DNA from: Lineus longissimus
Taxonomy: Eukaryota; Nemertea; Pilidiophora; Heteronemertea; Lineidae
Length of the DNA stretch: 64,000 bases
Assembly: GCF_910592395.1 (NCBI RefSeq)
Contig: NC_088308.1
Coordinates: forward strand, 11,735,001 to 11,799,000
Direction of reading: 5' to 3'
The notes under the pieces were generated by a model. It was not told where the DNA came from, did no database searches, and worked only from the letters and a program-made list of their open reading frames with translations. Each line of letters begins with the position of its first letter. The stretch's first letter is position 1. This document shows positions 23,001 through 32,980 of this stretch, piece by piece. The position numbers and the translations under genes are program-made.

Positions 23001-23932
23001 GGCAAGTAATGTGTATGGTCACTCGATTGACTAACCTCCTCCGGGGATAGTTTAAGTGCAAAGCCCTTAGAAATATACTTATTGATCACATCTCTATACT
23101 TGTCGCGAAAAGGAGGGTTGTTCTTCAGTTTACGTCGCAATTGTTCAAAGCGGCGCTCTGCTTGTGGCTTATTATCTACAAGATCCGGGGTTTTCGACCA
23201 TAACATGCCGACTTCATAATGACCGTTCTCTGTAATACGTGTTGTTGTGTCAAGCGTTTCTTGTGCTCTTTTATCTTCCATTGAATAGGGGACATCTGTT
23301 GCATCGAGAGTACCAAAGCTTTCGGTTTTCAAGAACCGTTCAACACTCTGTTCCAAGTCGGTGATCTTGTTGATCAGAAAGTTGTTGACACTCACATCAT
23401 CTTCATTACCAGAACTATCAGGTTGAGTACGATCCACACCCATTACAGTCCATCCCAAGGGGGTGTGTACGGCGATTGGCAGATCTACAGGGCCTTCCCG
23501 GACTTCCAGTTGTGTGTGGGCCTTGGTAACATTAACCCCTATCAAAACCTTTATGTCTAGCGAGTCAGGTGCATGTTCCAAGTTCAAATGTTGTACATGT
23601 GGCTAGGATAAGAAATCTGCATTGTTACCAGCATGAACCGAAAGACTAAAAGGCTCACTGAAAGTCCACGCTTCTTTTACTCTAATTAGTGGTTTCGAAT
23701 CGTTTTTGGGATCACTCAACCAAAACGATAGACACTTGGACTGTTGTTCCGATAGCTTGCCACCAACACCACACACGCGTAACTTTGATGAGGGACCTTT
23801 CAAACCAATACTTTTTGCAAAATCTTCTTGTATGAGTGTAGCCTGACTACCACTATCAAGTAACCTGTATGTATCAACGACCTGTCCACTGGGAGTGTGA
23901 ATTCGCACCGGCAATGTCTGTAGATATACCAC
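20073..23932 (-). pseudogene. BEL/Pao-1 pol (PR-RT-RH-IN), defective
   Basis: The aspartic protease shows LLDSGSQATLI (near 23860). The RT region (23587-22757) has LDAAAVYAGSSLNDHLL, but the first catalytic motif reads AHVES where an Asp is normal. The second motif NFYVDDMLKAF is kept in the next frame (22760-20853). RNase H-like and integrase zinc parts follow. In the integrase core (20726-20073 and upstream) the second Asp motif reads SNNGTNF instead of SDNGTNF. In-frame stops lie at about 23603 and 20850, and a frame change at 22760. This enzyme set would copy and insert the element RNA in an intact relative. Confidence 0.85.
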
Positions 23933-23944
23933 TGATTTTCCTTT

Positions 23945-23969
23945 TTAGCTCACCTGTCAGGTGAGCTAA
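23945..23969 (-). repeat. Terminal hairpin ttagctcacctg-t-caggtgagctaa
   Basis: Arms of 12 bases with a one-base spacer form a perfect palindrome at the edge of the inserted element. The matching hairpin at 59978-60003 has a different loop and one to two changed stem pairs that still pair. Confidence 0.85.
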
Positions 23970-25529
23970 TACGATACCGCCGCGTCTGGCGTCCGTCGTC
24001 GTCGTCGTCGTCCGTCGTTAACTTTTGACAAAATCATGGCACGTTTCTTAACCGCTTGACCCAGAAAGTTCATACTTGGTGTGTGGGTACCCCTAGGCAA
24101 GACCTTCCTTCAGAATGAAAATCAGCGCAATTTGACTGCTGGTCTGCCATATAGGGGGTGCTCTTTAAAAACCTATTTTTGTCATTTTGAAGCTTATGGT
24201 TAAAGCTAGACCGATGAAAATTTTATGGTGGGTGTATCTAATAAAGGTACATCACATATCACACGGGTTTTTGATTTGACCTTCATTTCAAGGTCAGAGA
24301 GGTCGAACTCTAACATTTCTTTGATCATGGCACGTTTTTTTGCTATTGGTCATAGACTCTCTAAATTTGATATGTAGACACCTATTGGGCATCTCTACAT
24401 GTTGACACAGATTTAGGTCAGTGTGACCTACTATTCAGGTATAAGTAGGTCAAGGTTAAAAAAGCCCATTTTCTTTATTCCAGCAGATTGAAGTTTGAAA
24501 TGAAGTTTTAGAGGTCGGCCTGATATAGAGGTTTCGATATTAAATAAATTAATTTCTTTTCATATCACTAGGTGGCGGTATTGTGCAAAAATGTCAGTTG
24601 GCACATTGCCAGCAATTTTGAATTTCGCGGTTCGAGGCAATCCGTCAGGGTATCCAAGATGCGCAGTGTTGTACTGCGCCACTAGATCTGCATACTACAA
24701 GTATGGAAGACAGCCATTTTATGAATTTGAAGCAAGACGAAGAAGGAATTAAATCACCTTGAATCAATGCTAAAACTTAATCATCCGCTCTTCGGATGAG
24801 GTCGTATGTGTTGATTACATTCTTGTGATTGGTTTGAGATGATTAGTTTGTCCTCATTGCCGGTTGTTTTAGAACATTTTGACTGTGATTGGAAGGTAAA
24901 ATGAGAAACTTGTCACACTGTTCTTCGGCTTGGAATGGGGATAGTCAATGCAGAGCCAGTTGGTACAAGCTGCCTTGCGAATCGGGGTGGCGTTATAATA
25001 CTGTGAAAGAACAATAAAATGATGAATTGTAGCAGTGTGTGTGATAAATTATGTGATTTCCATTGCATTTGACGATCCCAAAGTTTCGAGAGTATGGCAA
25101 AATGGCCGCTGCCGTCATTGGAGATTAGCGTCAAGCCGGAACCTTTCGTTACAATGTGGGCTTTTAAACACAAGTTAATGGTTTATAATCACCCAGACGC
25201 TACTCAATAGGTAAACCTCTACTAAAAACACTTGCTTTAATTTTTGTAAACATGTCACGAGTGCTTAAAAAGAACCATTTTTGTGATCGTTTTTCGTCGC
25301 TGTAGAAATGTACACAGTCAGAGTCAGTCAGTGTGTCAACACAACAACGGTGTTAGTATACACATGAATCCATGATACACGGAGACACGAATGTAAACAT
25401 TTGCCTGTTCACCGTTACCGATCACTGCCCCAAGAAAGGTCATCTGAGCTGGTTGACTAAAGTAGATGATGATAATGATGTAAATGTAGCACAGCTGTCA
25501 TCAGTGCTTTTATAGTTAGGCCTGAGTAG

Positions 25530-26056
25530 TATAGTCGGATTCATAAGTAAATGTCACTGACTGCCCTTTTGGGTCGCTGTGCAAAAACTGTTGGGCCGAT
25601 TTCTTCAAAGTTTGGTTTTTCTTGAATCTAATTTCGGGACCCAACACAATTTCCAGGTTAGAGATTTGCAAATTATAAAGAAAAAAATTGTCAACTTTGG
25701 AGCCCTTTGGCCATTTTTGGGGAATCTGGAGGGCCCGATTTTTTTTGATGAATAGTTCTAAATGAAACTTGGCAGCTTTAAAGATACACACGAAAAAAAA
25801 TTAACCTGAACATTTCAGCAAAATGCATCCAGAAATAAGCAGTACAGAGGAGAAAATGTCAAAATCAATACACTACGTCAATGTACACCAATACATACAA
25901 AAAAAATTATTTCGTAACCATGGTTACTGAAATATGAAAATCCTCTTGGGTCCCGAAATTAGATTCAAGAAAAACCAAACTTTGAAGAAATCGGCCCAGT
26001 AGTTTTTGCGCAGCGGCCCAAAAGGGCAGTGACATTTACTTATGAATCCGACTATA
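25530..26056. mobile_element. Palindromic MITE with long inverted ends
   Basis: The left arm (from tagtcggattcataagtaaatgtcac, 25531 on, about 115 bp) and the right arm (ending gtgacatttacttatgaatccgacta) are near-perfect reverse complements. Both are flanked by TA, as expected for Tc1/mariner-type insertion. The middle is AT-rich and non-coding. The superfamily is inferred from the TA flank only. Confidence 0.65.
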
Positions 26057-26588
26057 GGGCTGTCTTGTAACTGTGTTATTGTCTCAAAAATGAATACAAA
26101 CTGCTAGCTAGTTACTCAGTACGTCATATTCTATACTGTGCATTCCTTGCTTCAATTGTTCTTGTATCATTTTTTTCAACATTTCTCTCTAATCGCAAGC
26201 CGAGGATAAATACTCCTTTCAAGATAGCGTAATCACACGCAATTCCACAGGTACATCCCATTCATTTGAAATTTCGGCCAATGACAGCAGGTTTTACAAA
26301 ATGTAAATGCGCTGTTTATTTTCAATAGTCACTGAATAGCTAAGACACATGTAAACCCGTCTTAATTGGCCAGAAAACATCTCTCAGCTTCTCCCACAAA
26401 TAACGATTCACTTATTCCAACGTCAGTAACATGTGCACGCGGAAAACAATACGACTAACTCCACTTTTTCAAGACAAACCACACCATCCCACAACTATTG
26501 CATGATTAACCCCTAACAATGACAAGTTCTTCCTCATACTCTCCCTTTCATATCGACAGGTGAGCACAATGGCCCTGGCCATTTCATT

Positions 26589-27458
26589 TCAACCAACACC
26601 AACGGAATGGACGTCTGGCTTGCTTCCTTCCTTTGGCATGCCTGCTTTAGTGTGATCTGATGAGAAACTACTTTGAGCCAGCTTAGGAGCAAAAAAAGCT
26701 TCATGAAGGATTGTAGCATGCGATTTGCCCCAATCTTTAACTTTGCATCTTATCTTGAGGAAACATCCACTAGACCTGTGGGTAGTTTTGGTACACAGAA
26801 AACATCTGCCCTTTTCCTTAAACCAGGCTAGACGCTCACTTGGCGTTTTACGGGAAAATTTAGTGCATGAGTCCAGCCAATGTTCACCATTGCAAAAGAC
26901 ACAGTATTTCTTAACCTGGGTAGAGGGTGTAGTCAATGTGGTTACCGTTTTCTTCACCTCATGTCCCTTCTTAGACTTGTCAATACTCTAATAACACGGC
27001 GGATCTGACGACAACGATGTAAAACGCAAGGCATTCTCATCAGACTTCAGCCATTGATAGAACAACTCAACTGTTGGGTTTCCTTCGCCCTTCTTAACTT
27101 CCCAATTCCCCCGCGATTCTTGCATACTGTCCGGAATTTTGGAAGTCAAATCACACATGAGACCTTTAGCTCGTATATCTGTTTCGTAGCCCATGGCTTT
27201 AAACATTTGAATCACCTGAGACACATTTGTGAAAAAAGTACCCAAATCGCAAATACCGCGTAACTTCGGCCACTGGCGTACCTTTCTAATGAAGCCATCA
27301 ATTACCAGTGCTGGGTTACCATATCTATCCCTAAGTTCAGTCATTGCCTTGGGGTAATCCTTGGCGTCCAGTAACAGACCAAATACCTTGCTGCGTGGCT
27401 CCTGGCCTAAATACGTTTTAAGATAGACTAACCTTTGTCCGTCAGTCAATGCGGGATT
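26589..27458 (-). pseudogene. BEL/Pao-1 gag, second part, with zinc knuckles
   Basis: This continues the gag body directly at the Gypsy insertion site (LTDGQRLVYLKTYL, LRDRYGNP; DUF1759-like capsid region). After one in-frame TAG near 26985 come the Cys-rich knuckles CVFCNGEHWLDSC and CFLCTKTTHRSSGC typical of BEL gag-pol. Gag packages the element RNA. The stop and the insertions make this copy inactive. Confidence 0.8.
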
Positions 27459-27463
27459 ATCAT

Positions 27464-27560
27464 TGTAATGTATAAGACCGTGTGTGAAGGATTTGCAGCA
27501 GCAGAATAAACGGAGGTAAACATGCGTATAGTATTCGTACCAACAACAACTTTATTATAG
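27464..27560 (-). repeat. Gypsy-1 3' LTR, shared R/U5 part
   Basis: These 97 bases equal 32027-32123 with one mismatch (gtgtgtg versus gtgggtg). Beyond 27560 the two LTRs diverge: this side continues tcgaacttgaacaattacc, the other caagatgtacttgatacag. The outer limit of the U3 on this side is not certain; a pyrimidine-rich stretch at 27690-27710 may be the complement of the polypurine tract. Confidence 0.75.
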
Positions 27561-27777
27561 TCGAACTTGAACAATTACCAATAATATTGGAATGAACATA
27601 ATATTACAACATTTGCTGACTTAACACAACTAGAATTACCATACCCTATTTAACTACTAGTATCAGAAAATGCAAACATGCAACTATAGATTCTTTTATT
27701 TTTTTTATATATATATATATACACAATAAGTGTCCTTCTGTCCCAATGTCTGTCCTCAACTCTGCTAAATCTGTAAA

Positions 27778-29934
27778 CTACACATTTTCAATCAACCTTT
27801 GTACTGGCCTTTTTACTCTAACTGGTCTAGGTGAAACTGTCTTTGGAGTTTGAACAATCTTAGCACTACTGCTGTTATCATTAGAAGACAAGGATGTGCT
27901 AGATTGAGTAGTAGTTTTTCCCTCACTGACAACTACTGGAGGTAATTTGTTCTCATTACATGTAATTACAACAGGTTGTTTATCCTCCATGCTACTAGTT
28001 TCCACAGGAATAGTGGAAAAGTCCATAACACTCTGTTTTGGCCTAGCCTCTGCAACACCATCAGACTCATTTATCTGATCCTTACTTGAACTCAAACCAC
28101 TCAAATCTACAATCTGATCAATATGTCGCTTCCAAATGTGATCATCGACATCAACATTGTAAGTTACAGGACTGATTTTGGCTGTGACAACACCTTGTAC
28201 CCATGACTTGTCTGAGCCTCTGTAATCTCTGACCAAAACTCGGTCACCTACTTCTACAGACTTAGTCTTATCAACAAACGGTGAAACCTTCTTCATCATT
28301 GTACTACTCAGATTAGGTTTCATAATGTCCAGTCTGGTTTGAATCTTTCTACCCAAAAATAACTCAGAAGGAGAAACTCTGGTCATAGAATGAGGAATAG
28401 CACGATATTTCATCAAGAATCTACACAGCTTTTGATGAAGTGAACCAGGCTCGTGTTTGAGCGCTTTCATTGAATCCTTGAATGTACGCACAAACCTTTC
28501 TGCGGTCCCATTTGAGCTAGGGTGGTAGGGAGCCACCGGGATATGGCGAATACCAATTTGCATGAGGAAATCCTCAAATTCTTTTGAGGTGTACTGGGGA
28601 CCATTATCACTCACAATTTCCTCTGGTAACCAATAACAAGCAAATAGTTCTCTGAGAACGTCAATTGTTTTTGCACTTGTAATGGACTTCATAGGTTTAA
28701 CCTCAGGCCACTTGGTCCTAGCATCAACCACAATCAAGAAGTACATGTCCAAAAATTGACCAGCGAAATCAATGTGAACGCGCTGGTATGGTCGGGACGG
28801 CCATATCCACGGATTTTTTCGATTTGATACTTTGACTTGAACTGATTGGCAGATGCTACAGCCTCGGACAGTATTTTCAATCTGTTCATCCAGATTGGGC
28901 CACCAGCAGTGCTGACGGGCCAACATTTTCATGTGCACTACACCGGTGTGTAAATCATGAATTGAGTCTAAGATTTTGTCGCGATAGCGGTTTGGCACAA
29001 CCACTCGACTTCCCCAAAGAATGCATCCTTCCTCCATGGTAAGTTCGTTACGACGTCTGTAGTAGGGTTGAAGATCAGGCGCAATGCCTTCTTCTTTTGA
29101 TGGCCATCCGGTTAGCATGTAGTGCTTCACTTTGGACAACAAACAGTCTCGCTCTGTAGCTCTACTGATCTTTCCCGGATTGATAGGCATACTGCACAAC
29201 TTGATAGTGTTTACCATCTGAGCCTCATCAGACCAAGAAATCAGTTCAGTATCATTCATGTCCTGATCTGCCACTGTAGCAGGAAGTGGCAGTCGGGATA
29301 GTCCATCGGCATTAGCGTTTTCCTTAGACGTGAGGTAGCGAATCTCATACTGATAAGCTGAGAGTTGAATAGCCAATCTCTGAATCCTAGATGCTGCCAT
29401 CACTGGAATGCCTTTATTTGGATGGAAAATGTACGTTAACGGCTTATGGTCCGTGTAGAGAATGAATTTCCGGCCATAAAGATATTTATGGAATTTCTGA
29501 ATGCCGAAGATGATTGCAAGTCCCTCTTTCTCAATCTGAGAATAGTTCCTCTCGGCACTAGAGAGTGTATGCAATGCATAGGCGATAGGTTGGTCATCAT
29601 GCGAGATGACAGCCCCAAGTCCATACGGAGACGCGTCTGTAGCTAATGTCAGTTCTCGTGTAGGGTCGTAATGCACTAGCAATTTACTGGAAGACAGTAA
29701 AGTTTTTAACTCCTTGAATGATTCCCTACACTCCTTGGACCAAACAAACACGGTGTTCTTAGTAAGTAGTCTACTCATTGGCGCAGTCAATGAAGACATA
29801 TTCGGAATGAATCTACGGTAGTACGATACCAGTCCTAACCAACTTTTCAGTTGCGAAGTGTTTGCAGGTTCTGGCGCATTTACCATGGCTTCAACCTTCT
29901 TTCGCGTAGGATGAATGCCTTCTGCATCGACCAT
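27778..29934 (-). CDS. Gypsy-1 RNase H and integrase
   Basis: This frame of 718 codons is open throughout. The RT C-terminus is followed by RNase H (LATDASPYGLGAVI, EKEGLAII, LYTDHKPL, NANADGLSRL). Then comes integrase with a HH-CC zinc finger (HTGVVHMKM...CSICQ) and a DDE core: HIDFAGQF, SDNGPQYTSKEF, NGTAERFVRTFK. The GPY/F-like module (SPVTYNVDVDDHIWKRHIDQIV) follows; no chromodomain is visible. It acts in the nucleus to insert the DNA copy. All key residues are present. Confidence 0.9.
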   Translation of the reverse strand: MVDAEGIHPTRKKVEAMVNAPEPANTSQLKSWLGLVSYYRRFIPNMSSLTAPMSRLLTKNTVFVWSKECRESFKELKTLLSSSKLLVHYDPTRELTLATDASPYGLGAVISHDDQPIAYALHTLSSAERNYSQIEKEGLAIIFGIQKFHKYLYGRKFILYTDHKPLTYIFHPNKGIPVMAASRIQRLAIQLSAYQYEIRYLTSKENANADGLSRLPLPATVADQDMNDTELISWSDEAQMVNTIKLCSMPINPGKISRATERDCLLSKVKHYMLTGWPSKEEGIAPDLQPYYRRRNELTMEEGCILWGSRVVVPNRYRDKILDSIHDLHTGVVHMKMLARQHCWWPNLDEQIENTVRGCSICQSVQVKVSNRKNPWIWPSRPYQRVHIDFAGQFLDMYFLIVVDARTKWPEVKPMKSITSAKTIDVLRELFACYWLPEEIVSDNGPQYTSKEFEDFLMQIGIRHIPVAPYHPSSNGTAERFVRTFKDSMKALKHEPGSLHQKLCRFLMKYRAIPHSMTRVSPSELFLGRKIQTRLDIMKPNLSSTMMKKVSPFVDKTKSVEVGDRVLVRDYRGSDKSWVQGVVTAKISPVTYNVDVDDHIWKRHIDQIVDLSGLSSSKDQINESDGVAEARPKQSVMDFSTIPVETSSMEDKQPVVITCNENKLPPVVVSEGKTTTQSSTSLSSNDNSSSAKIVQTPKTVSPRPVRVKRPVQRLIENV

Positions 29935-30551
29935 GAACCCTATTCGGTCGCTTTAGTTTGATACCGTGATCATCCAATCTCTGCAGGACTTTGTGCAAGT
30001 TTGTGAGATGATCGTTATCATCAGTTCCACTGATAATCAGGTCGTCGAACCAGTCGACGACTCCGTCTAATCCTTGTAGAATTTTATCCATGGCTTGCTG
30101 AAAAATTGCGGGCGCAGCTGACTCCGTAAGGAAGACGTGTGTACTGATAAAGTCCCTTGTGGGTATTTATCGTAAGGTATTGACGCGATTTTTTATTAAG
30201 GACAATTTGTTGGTATGCCCCTGACAAATCAAGTTTGGTGAATTTCTTGCCTCCATTCAATTTATTGAACAAGTCTTCCGGAGATGGCATCGGATACTCC
30301 GGCACTTCAATCACGGAATTAACCGTCACTTTGTAATCGCCACATAGACAGATTGTTCCGTCGGGTTTTTCGACTGGGACCACCGGTGTGGCCCACTCAG
30401 AATATTCGACTTTATTCAACACAGTAAGGTCCACAAGTCTATCAATTTCATCACCAATCTTATCGCGGATAGCATATGCAACAGGACGTGGTTTAAAGAA
30501 CTTAGGAGTCGCCCCCTCTTTGAGGTTTATGGTTGCAGTGACCCCTTTCAT
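29891..30551 (-). pseudogene. Gypsy-1 reverse transcriptase, frameshifted
   Basis: The N-terminal part (30551-30084) has KVEYSEWATPVVPVEKPDG and KFTKLDLSGAYQQI; the catalytic second motif falls near 30050 in another frame (DGVVDWFDDLIISG region, 30091-29891). At least two frame changes lie between here and the RNase H frame, so no full RT is made. Confidence 0.85.
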
Positions 30552-30638
30552 TGTTCCTTGTTTACCATCAAACAGTTTGTACTTGTCTAAATTTAACAGT
30601 TGATCCGTGTAGACTTGATTGATTTCGTTCCATTGTAA

Positions 30639-31208
30639 TTAAATTTTCGAAAGCCAATCACGTCCCAGCAGCATTGGACCGGATCCTTTGACGACATGAA
30701 GTTTCACGGAAGCGGATTGATTGTGGTATTTAGCCAAAACCCAAATTTCACCAAGAACAGAAATTTGTTCTTTGGTGTACGTACGAAGTAGCACAGATGA
30801 CGGCTCAAGCGGAATTTTGCTGAATTTGTCTCTGTATGTCGCCTCCGAAACTAACGACAAACTAGCCCCCGTATCAATCTCCATTTCTGCAGGAATTCCG
30901 TTCAGGAGAAGTTGAACCTTGTATGGTGGTTTCCTGCAAGAACTTTCACTGTTTGAAAATATAGAGTAACTCGGATATTCTGAATCGTCAGTGCCTTGTG
31001 ATTCATCGGACTCCTGCATGTACTTGACAGGTACAGACTTTTTGTTGTACTTCGGCTTTGCACGTGAAGATCTAAAATGATTGTTCTTGGAATGCGGTTG
31101 TGAAGAAGAAGAGTTCGCAGCACTTTTGCAGACTTTTGCGATATGCCCGATTTTTTGGCAGTGACTACATTTCGTGATTATGTGTTCACATGTGTTCGCC
31201 TTCCGCAT
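30639..31208 (-). CDS. Gypsy-1 zinc knuckle and aspartic protease
   Basis: The N-terminus carries the knuckle CSHCQKIGHIAKVC, then a basic/serine linker and a retropepsin-like domain (MEIDTGASLSLVSEATY, later GPMLLGRDWLSKI). The frame overlaps the end of gag by 31 nt in the -1 frame. No canonical slippery heptamer is visible in the overlap, so either an unusual recoding site or an indel explains the frame change. Confidence 0.8.
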   Translation of the reverse strand: MRKANTCEHIITKCSHCQKIGHIAKVCKSAANSSSSQPHSKNNHFRSSRAKPKYNKKSVPVKYMQESDESQGTDDSEYPSYSIFSNSESSCRKPPYKVQLLLNGIPAEMEIDTGASLSLVSEATYRDKFSKIPLEPSSVLLRTYTKEQISVLGEIWVLAKYHNQSASVKLHVVKGSGPMLLGRDWLSKI

Positions 31209-31819
31209 CTATAACAAACAATTTTAGCAGTAGGTTTGGCATAATGAGTAATTTTGCTGACTGATGCGGGCGTTCGATGAGGATTACCCGAGCTTTGGCT
31301 TAGTTCTTTGCTGTTTATAGCAGCAGTTTCCATGGCAGTGGAAATCTCTACAGCCTTTTTGAACGAAAGGTTTTTTTCGGATAGTAAACGTTTTTGAATG
31401 GATTCGCCTCTCAACCCGACAACAAACTGGTCTCTTAAACGTTCTGTTAATGTATCTTGAAAGTCACAATCCTTACTCAGACGTTGTAACTCATTTACAT
31501 TTGCTGAAATGGTCTCCGAGTCTTTCTGTTTACACTTCATGAACCTAAAGCGTTCCACTATGACCAACGGCTTTGGTGCATAGTGATCTGATAGTAATTT
31601 GGTGCACTGGTCTAGTGTTTTCGTAGATGGCAGATCTGGGGAGCATGCATTTTTCAGCACCCCATATGCCTTTCCTCCAATGATGGACAGAAAACAGGCA
31701 ACTTTCTTTTCACCAGCAACACTATTCGCAGTAAGAAATAACTGGACACGTTCACAGTACGTTCCCCAATGTTCTTGTTCATCATAAACTTCGACGGCTC
31801 CGATTGTGCCAGTGGCCAT
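31178..31819 (-). CDS. Gypsy-1 gag
   Basis: The frame of 213 codons begins MATGTIGAVEVYDEQ and has the Gypsy-type capsid pattern (HWGTYCERVQLFLTAN, CTKLLSDHYAPKPLVIVERFRF, LRDQFVVGLRGESIQKRLL). It ends inside a first zinc knuckle (CYRCGRRTH), whose remainder is in the -1 frame. The start ATG is 207 bases from the 5' LTR edge. Confidence 0.85.
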   Translation of the reverse strand: MATGTIGAVEVYDEQEHWGTYCERVQLFLTANSVAGEKKVACFLSIIGGKAYGVLKNACSPDLPSTKTLDQCTKLLSDHYAPKPLVIVERFRFMKCKQKDSETISANVNELQRLSKDCDFQDTLTERLRDQFVVGLRGESIQKRLLSEKNLSFKKAVEISTAMETAAINSKELSQSSGNPHRTPASVSKITHYAKPTAKIVCYRCGRRTHVNT

Positions 31820-32026
31820 GCTGAAGACAGTTCAATGCACGTCAATGTACGCACATATATACTCAACACTGTGTGCAGAGCCAAGATGGCCGCACGAGGA
31901 AAACGGAAAGGAACCCGTCGAAATCTTGCAATTTTAACGCTGTTAAGCGGGTTGTATGGCTTGTAAACGAATGTCATTTGAACTATAGTTTTTAATGTCT
32001 ATTCTGATCCGATACTCGTCGCCATT

Positions 32027-32160
32027 TGTAATGTATAAGACCGTGGGTGAAGGATTTGCAGCAGCAGAATAAACGGAGGTAAACATGCGTATAGTATTCG
32101 TACCAACAACAACTTTATTATAGCAAGATGTACTTGATACAGTTCGTACCATATACCACA
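32027..32160 (-). repeat. Gypsy-1 5' LTR (134 bp)
   Basis: TGTAATG...CCACA on the plus strand, bounded outside by the ATCAT duplication. On the minus strand the sequence after its end is tggcgacgag, a usual primer-binding-site start for Gypsy elements. Only 97 bases match the other LTR; the 37-base U3 part differs. Confidence 0.8.
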
Positions 32161-32165
32161 ATCAT

Positions 32166-32862
32166 GAATGAGGTTTTTGAATGACAGAAACCACCCAGGC
32201 CAGTCAGCCGGTTTACCACCAAAAACTTCTATCTTAAACTCGGGCAAACCTGGACCGTAGTGAACAAAAAATGGAGGATTCTGAACATTTGACTGAAAAG
32301 GCGCAGGTGGTCTATACACCTCCTGCTGTTCATGATTAGATCTACAAGTATTTTCATGATGGGGATCCTGGATCCAAAAATCAACTTTAGTAGCAGATCT
32401 TAGTACAGGTGGTTGCACTTTCGCATCAGCTTTAGAAACATTTTCATGCAACTCGAAACATTCATCTATAGTCATCATAGACACACTATCAGATTTTGAA
32501 TTCAGTTCAAGTTCCTTTAGGTCATAACTAGCACGCGCGGTTTCTAGACGTTTCTGAATAATCAATTTGCATGTTTCAAGTTCAATCTGTTCTGTCTCCA
32601 GTTCAGCACATTTTGTCTCATAACGAAGGCGCAGCTCAGCTTTCTTTAATTCAACGGAATTACATGTAGTTCGATCACTGGATGACGAGTGTTCACGGGG
32701 TTGACTACCATCAGGAAGTGCCAGTGTGTCAGGTTCGTCAAATTCATTGTCGATTTGTATACGGACGTCCTTCTTAGGGGTTTCGAGGACCTTCCAGGCG
32801 TTGTCAAGGGCCTTAGCTGTTGGGCGTATCTGACGACCATACCGAGTTTTATGAGTAGCCAT
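32166..32862 (-). pseudogene. BEL/Pao-1 gag, first part
   Basis: The frame starts MATHKTRYGRQIRPTAK, passes a Glu/Lys-rich coiled coil (KKAELRLRYETKCAELETEQ) and enters the DUF1759-type capsid (LPEFKIEVFGGKPADWPGW, FLSFKNLIHD). At 32160 it is cut by Gypsy-1; the remainder is at 27458-26589. The start lies 119 bases inside the candidate 5' LTR. Confidence 0.85.
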
Positions 32863-32980
32863 GTGTACTATTTAAAACTACTCACCTGCCACGCCCTGCA
32901 CTGAAGCTTGAGGAGCGGTGTCTGTATATGGTACCAACTGATTTCCTTATACTAGGAATTGTTTACTGTAGCCGTCAAGG

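Larger units (their letters stand above)
23945..26560 (-). mobile_element. Non-autonomous element with 3' hairpin, inserted in BEL/Pao-1
   Basis: The minus-strand 3' end is a (CGA)n-rich stretch, gacgcc..cggtat, a 12-bp-arm hairpin, and CTAA. The same ending occurs at 59978-60005. It separates BEL zinc knuckles from BEL protease. The hairpin followed by CTAA recalls the Helitron 3' end (hairpin plus CTRR). The right edge is not fixed: BEL sequence is clear again only by about 26590, and 26560 is a guess. It contains no supported gene and carries a 527-bp palindromic MITE. Confidence 0.5.
27464..32160 (-). mobile_element. Gypsy retroelement 1, inserted in BEL/Pao-1 gag
   Basis: The element begins TGTAATG (27464) and ends TACCACA (32160) and is flanked by a perfect 5-bp duplication, ATCAT (27459-27463 and 32161-32165). 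On the minus strand it holds gag, protease, RT, RNase H and integrase. The host BEL gag reading continues on both sides. It contains frame changes but the RNase H-integrase frame is long and open. Insertion is later than that of BEL/Pao-1. Confidence 0.9.
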
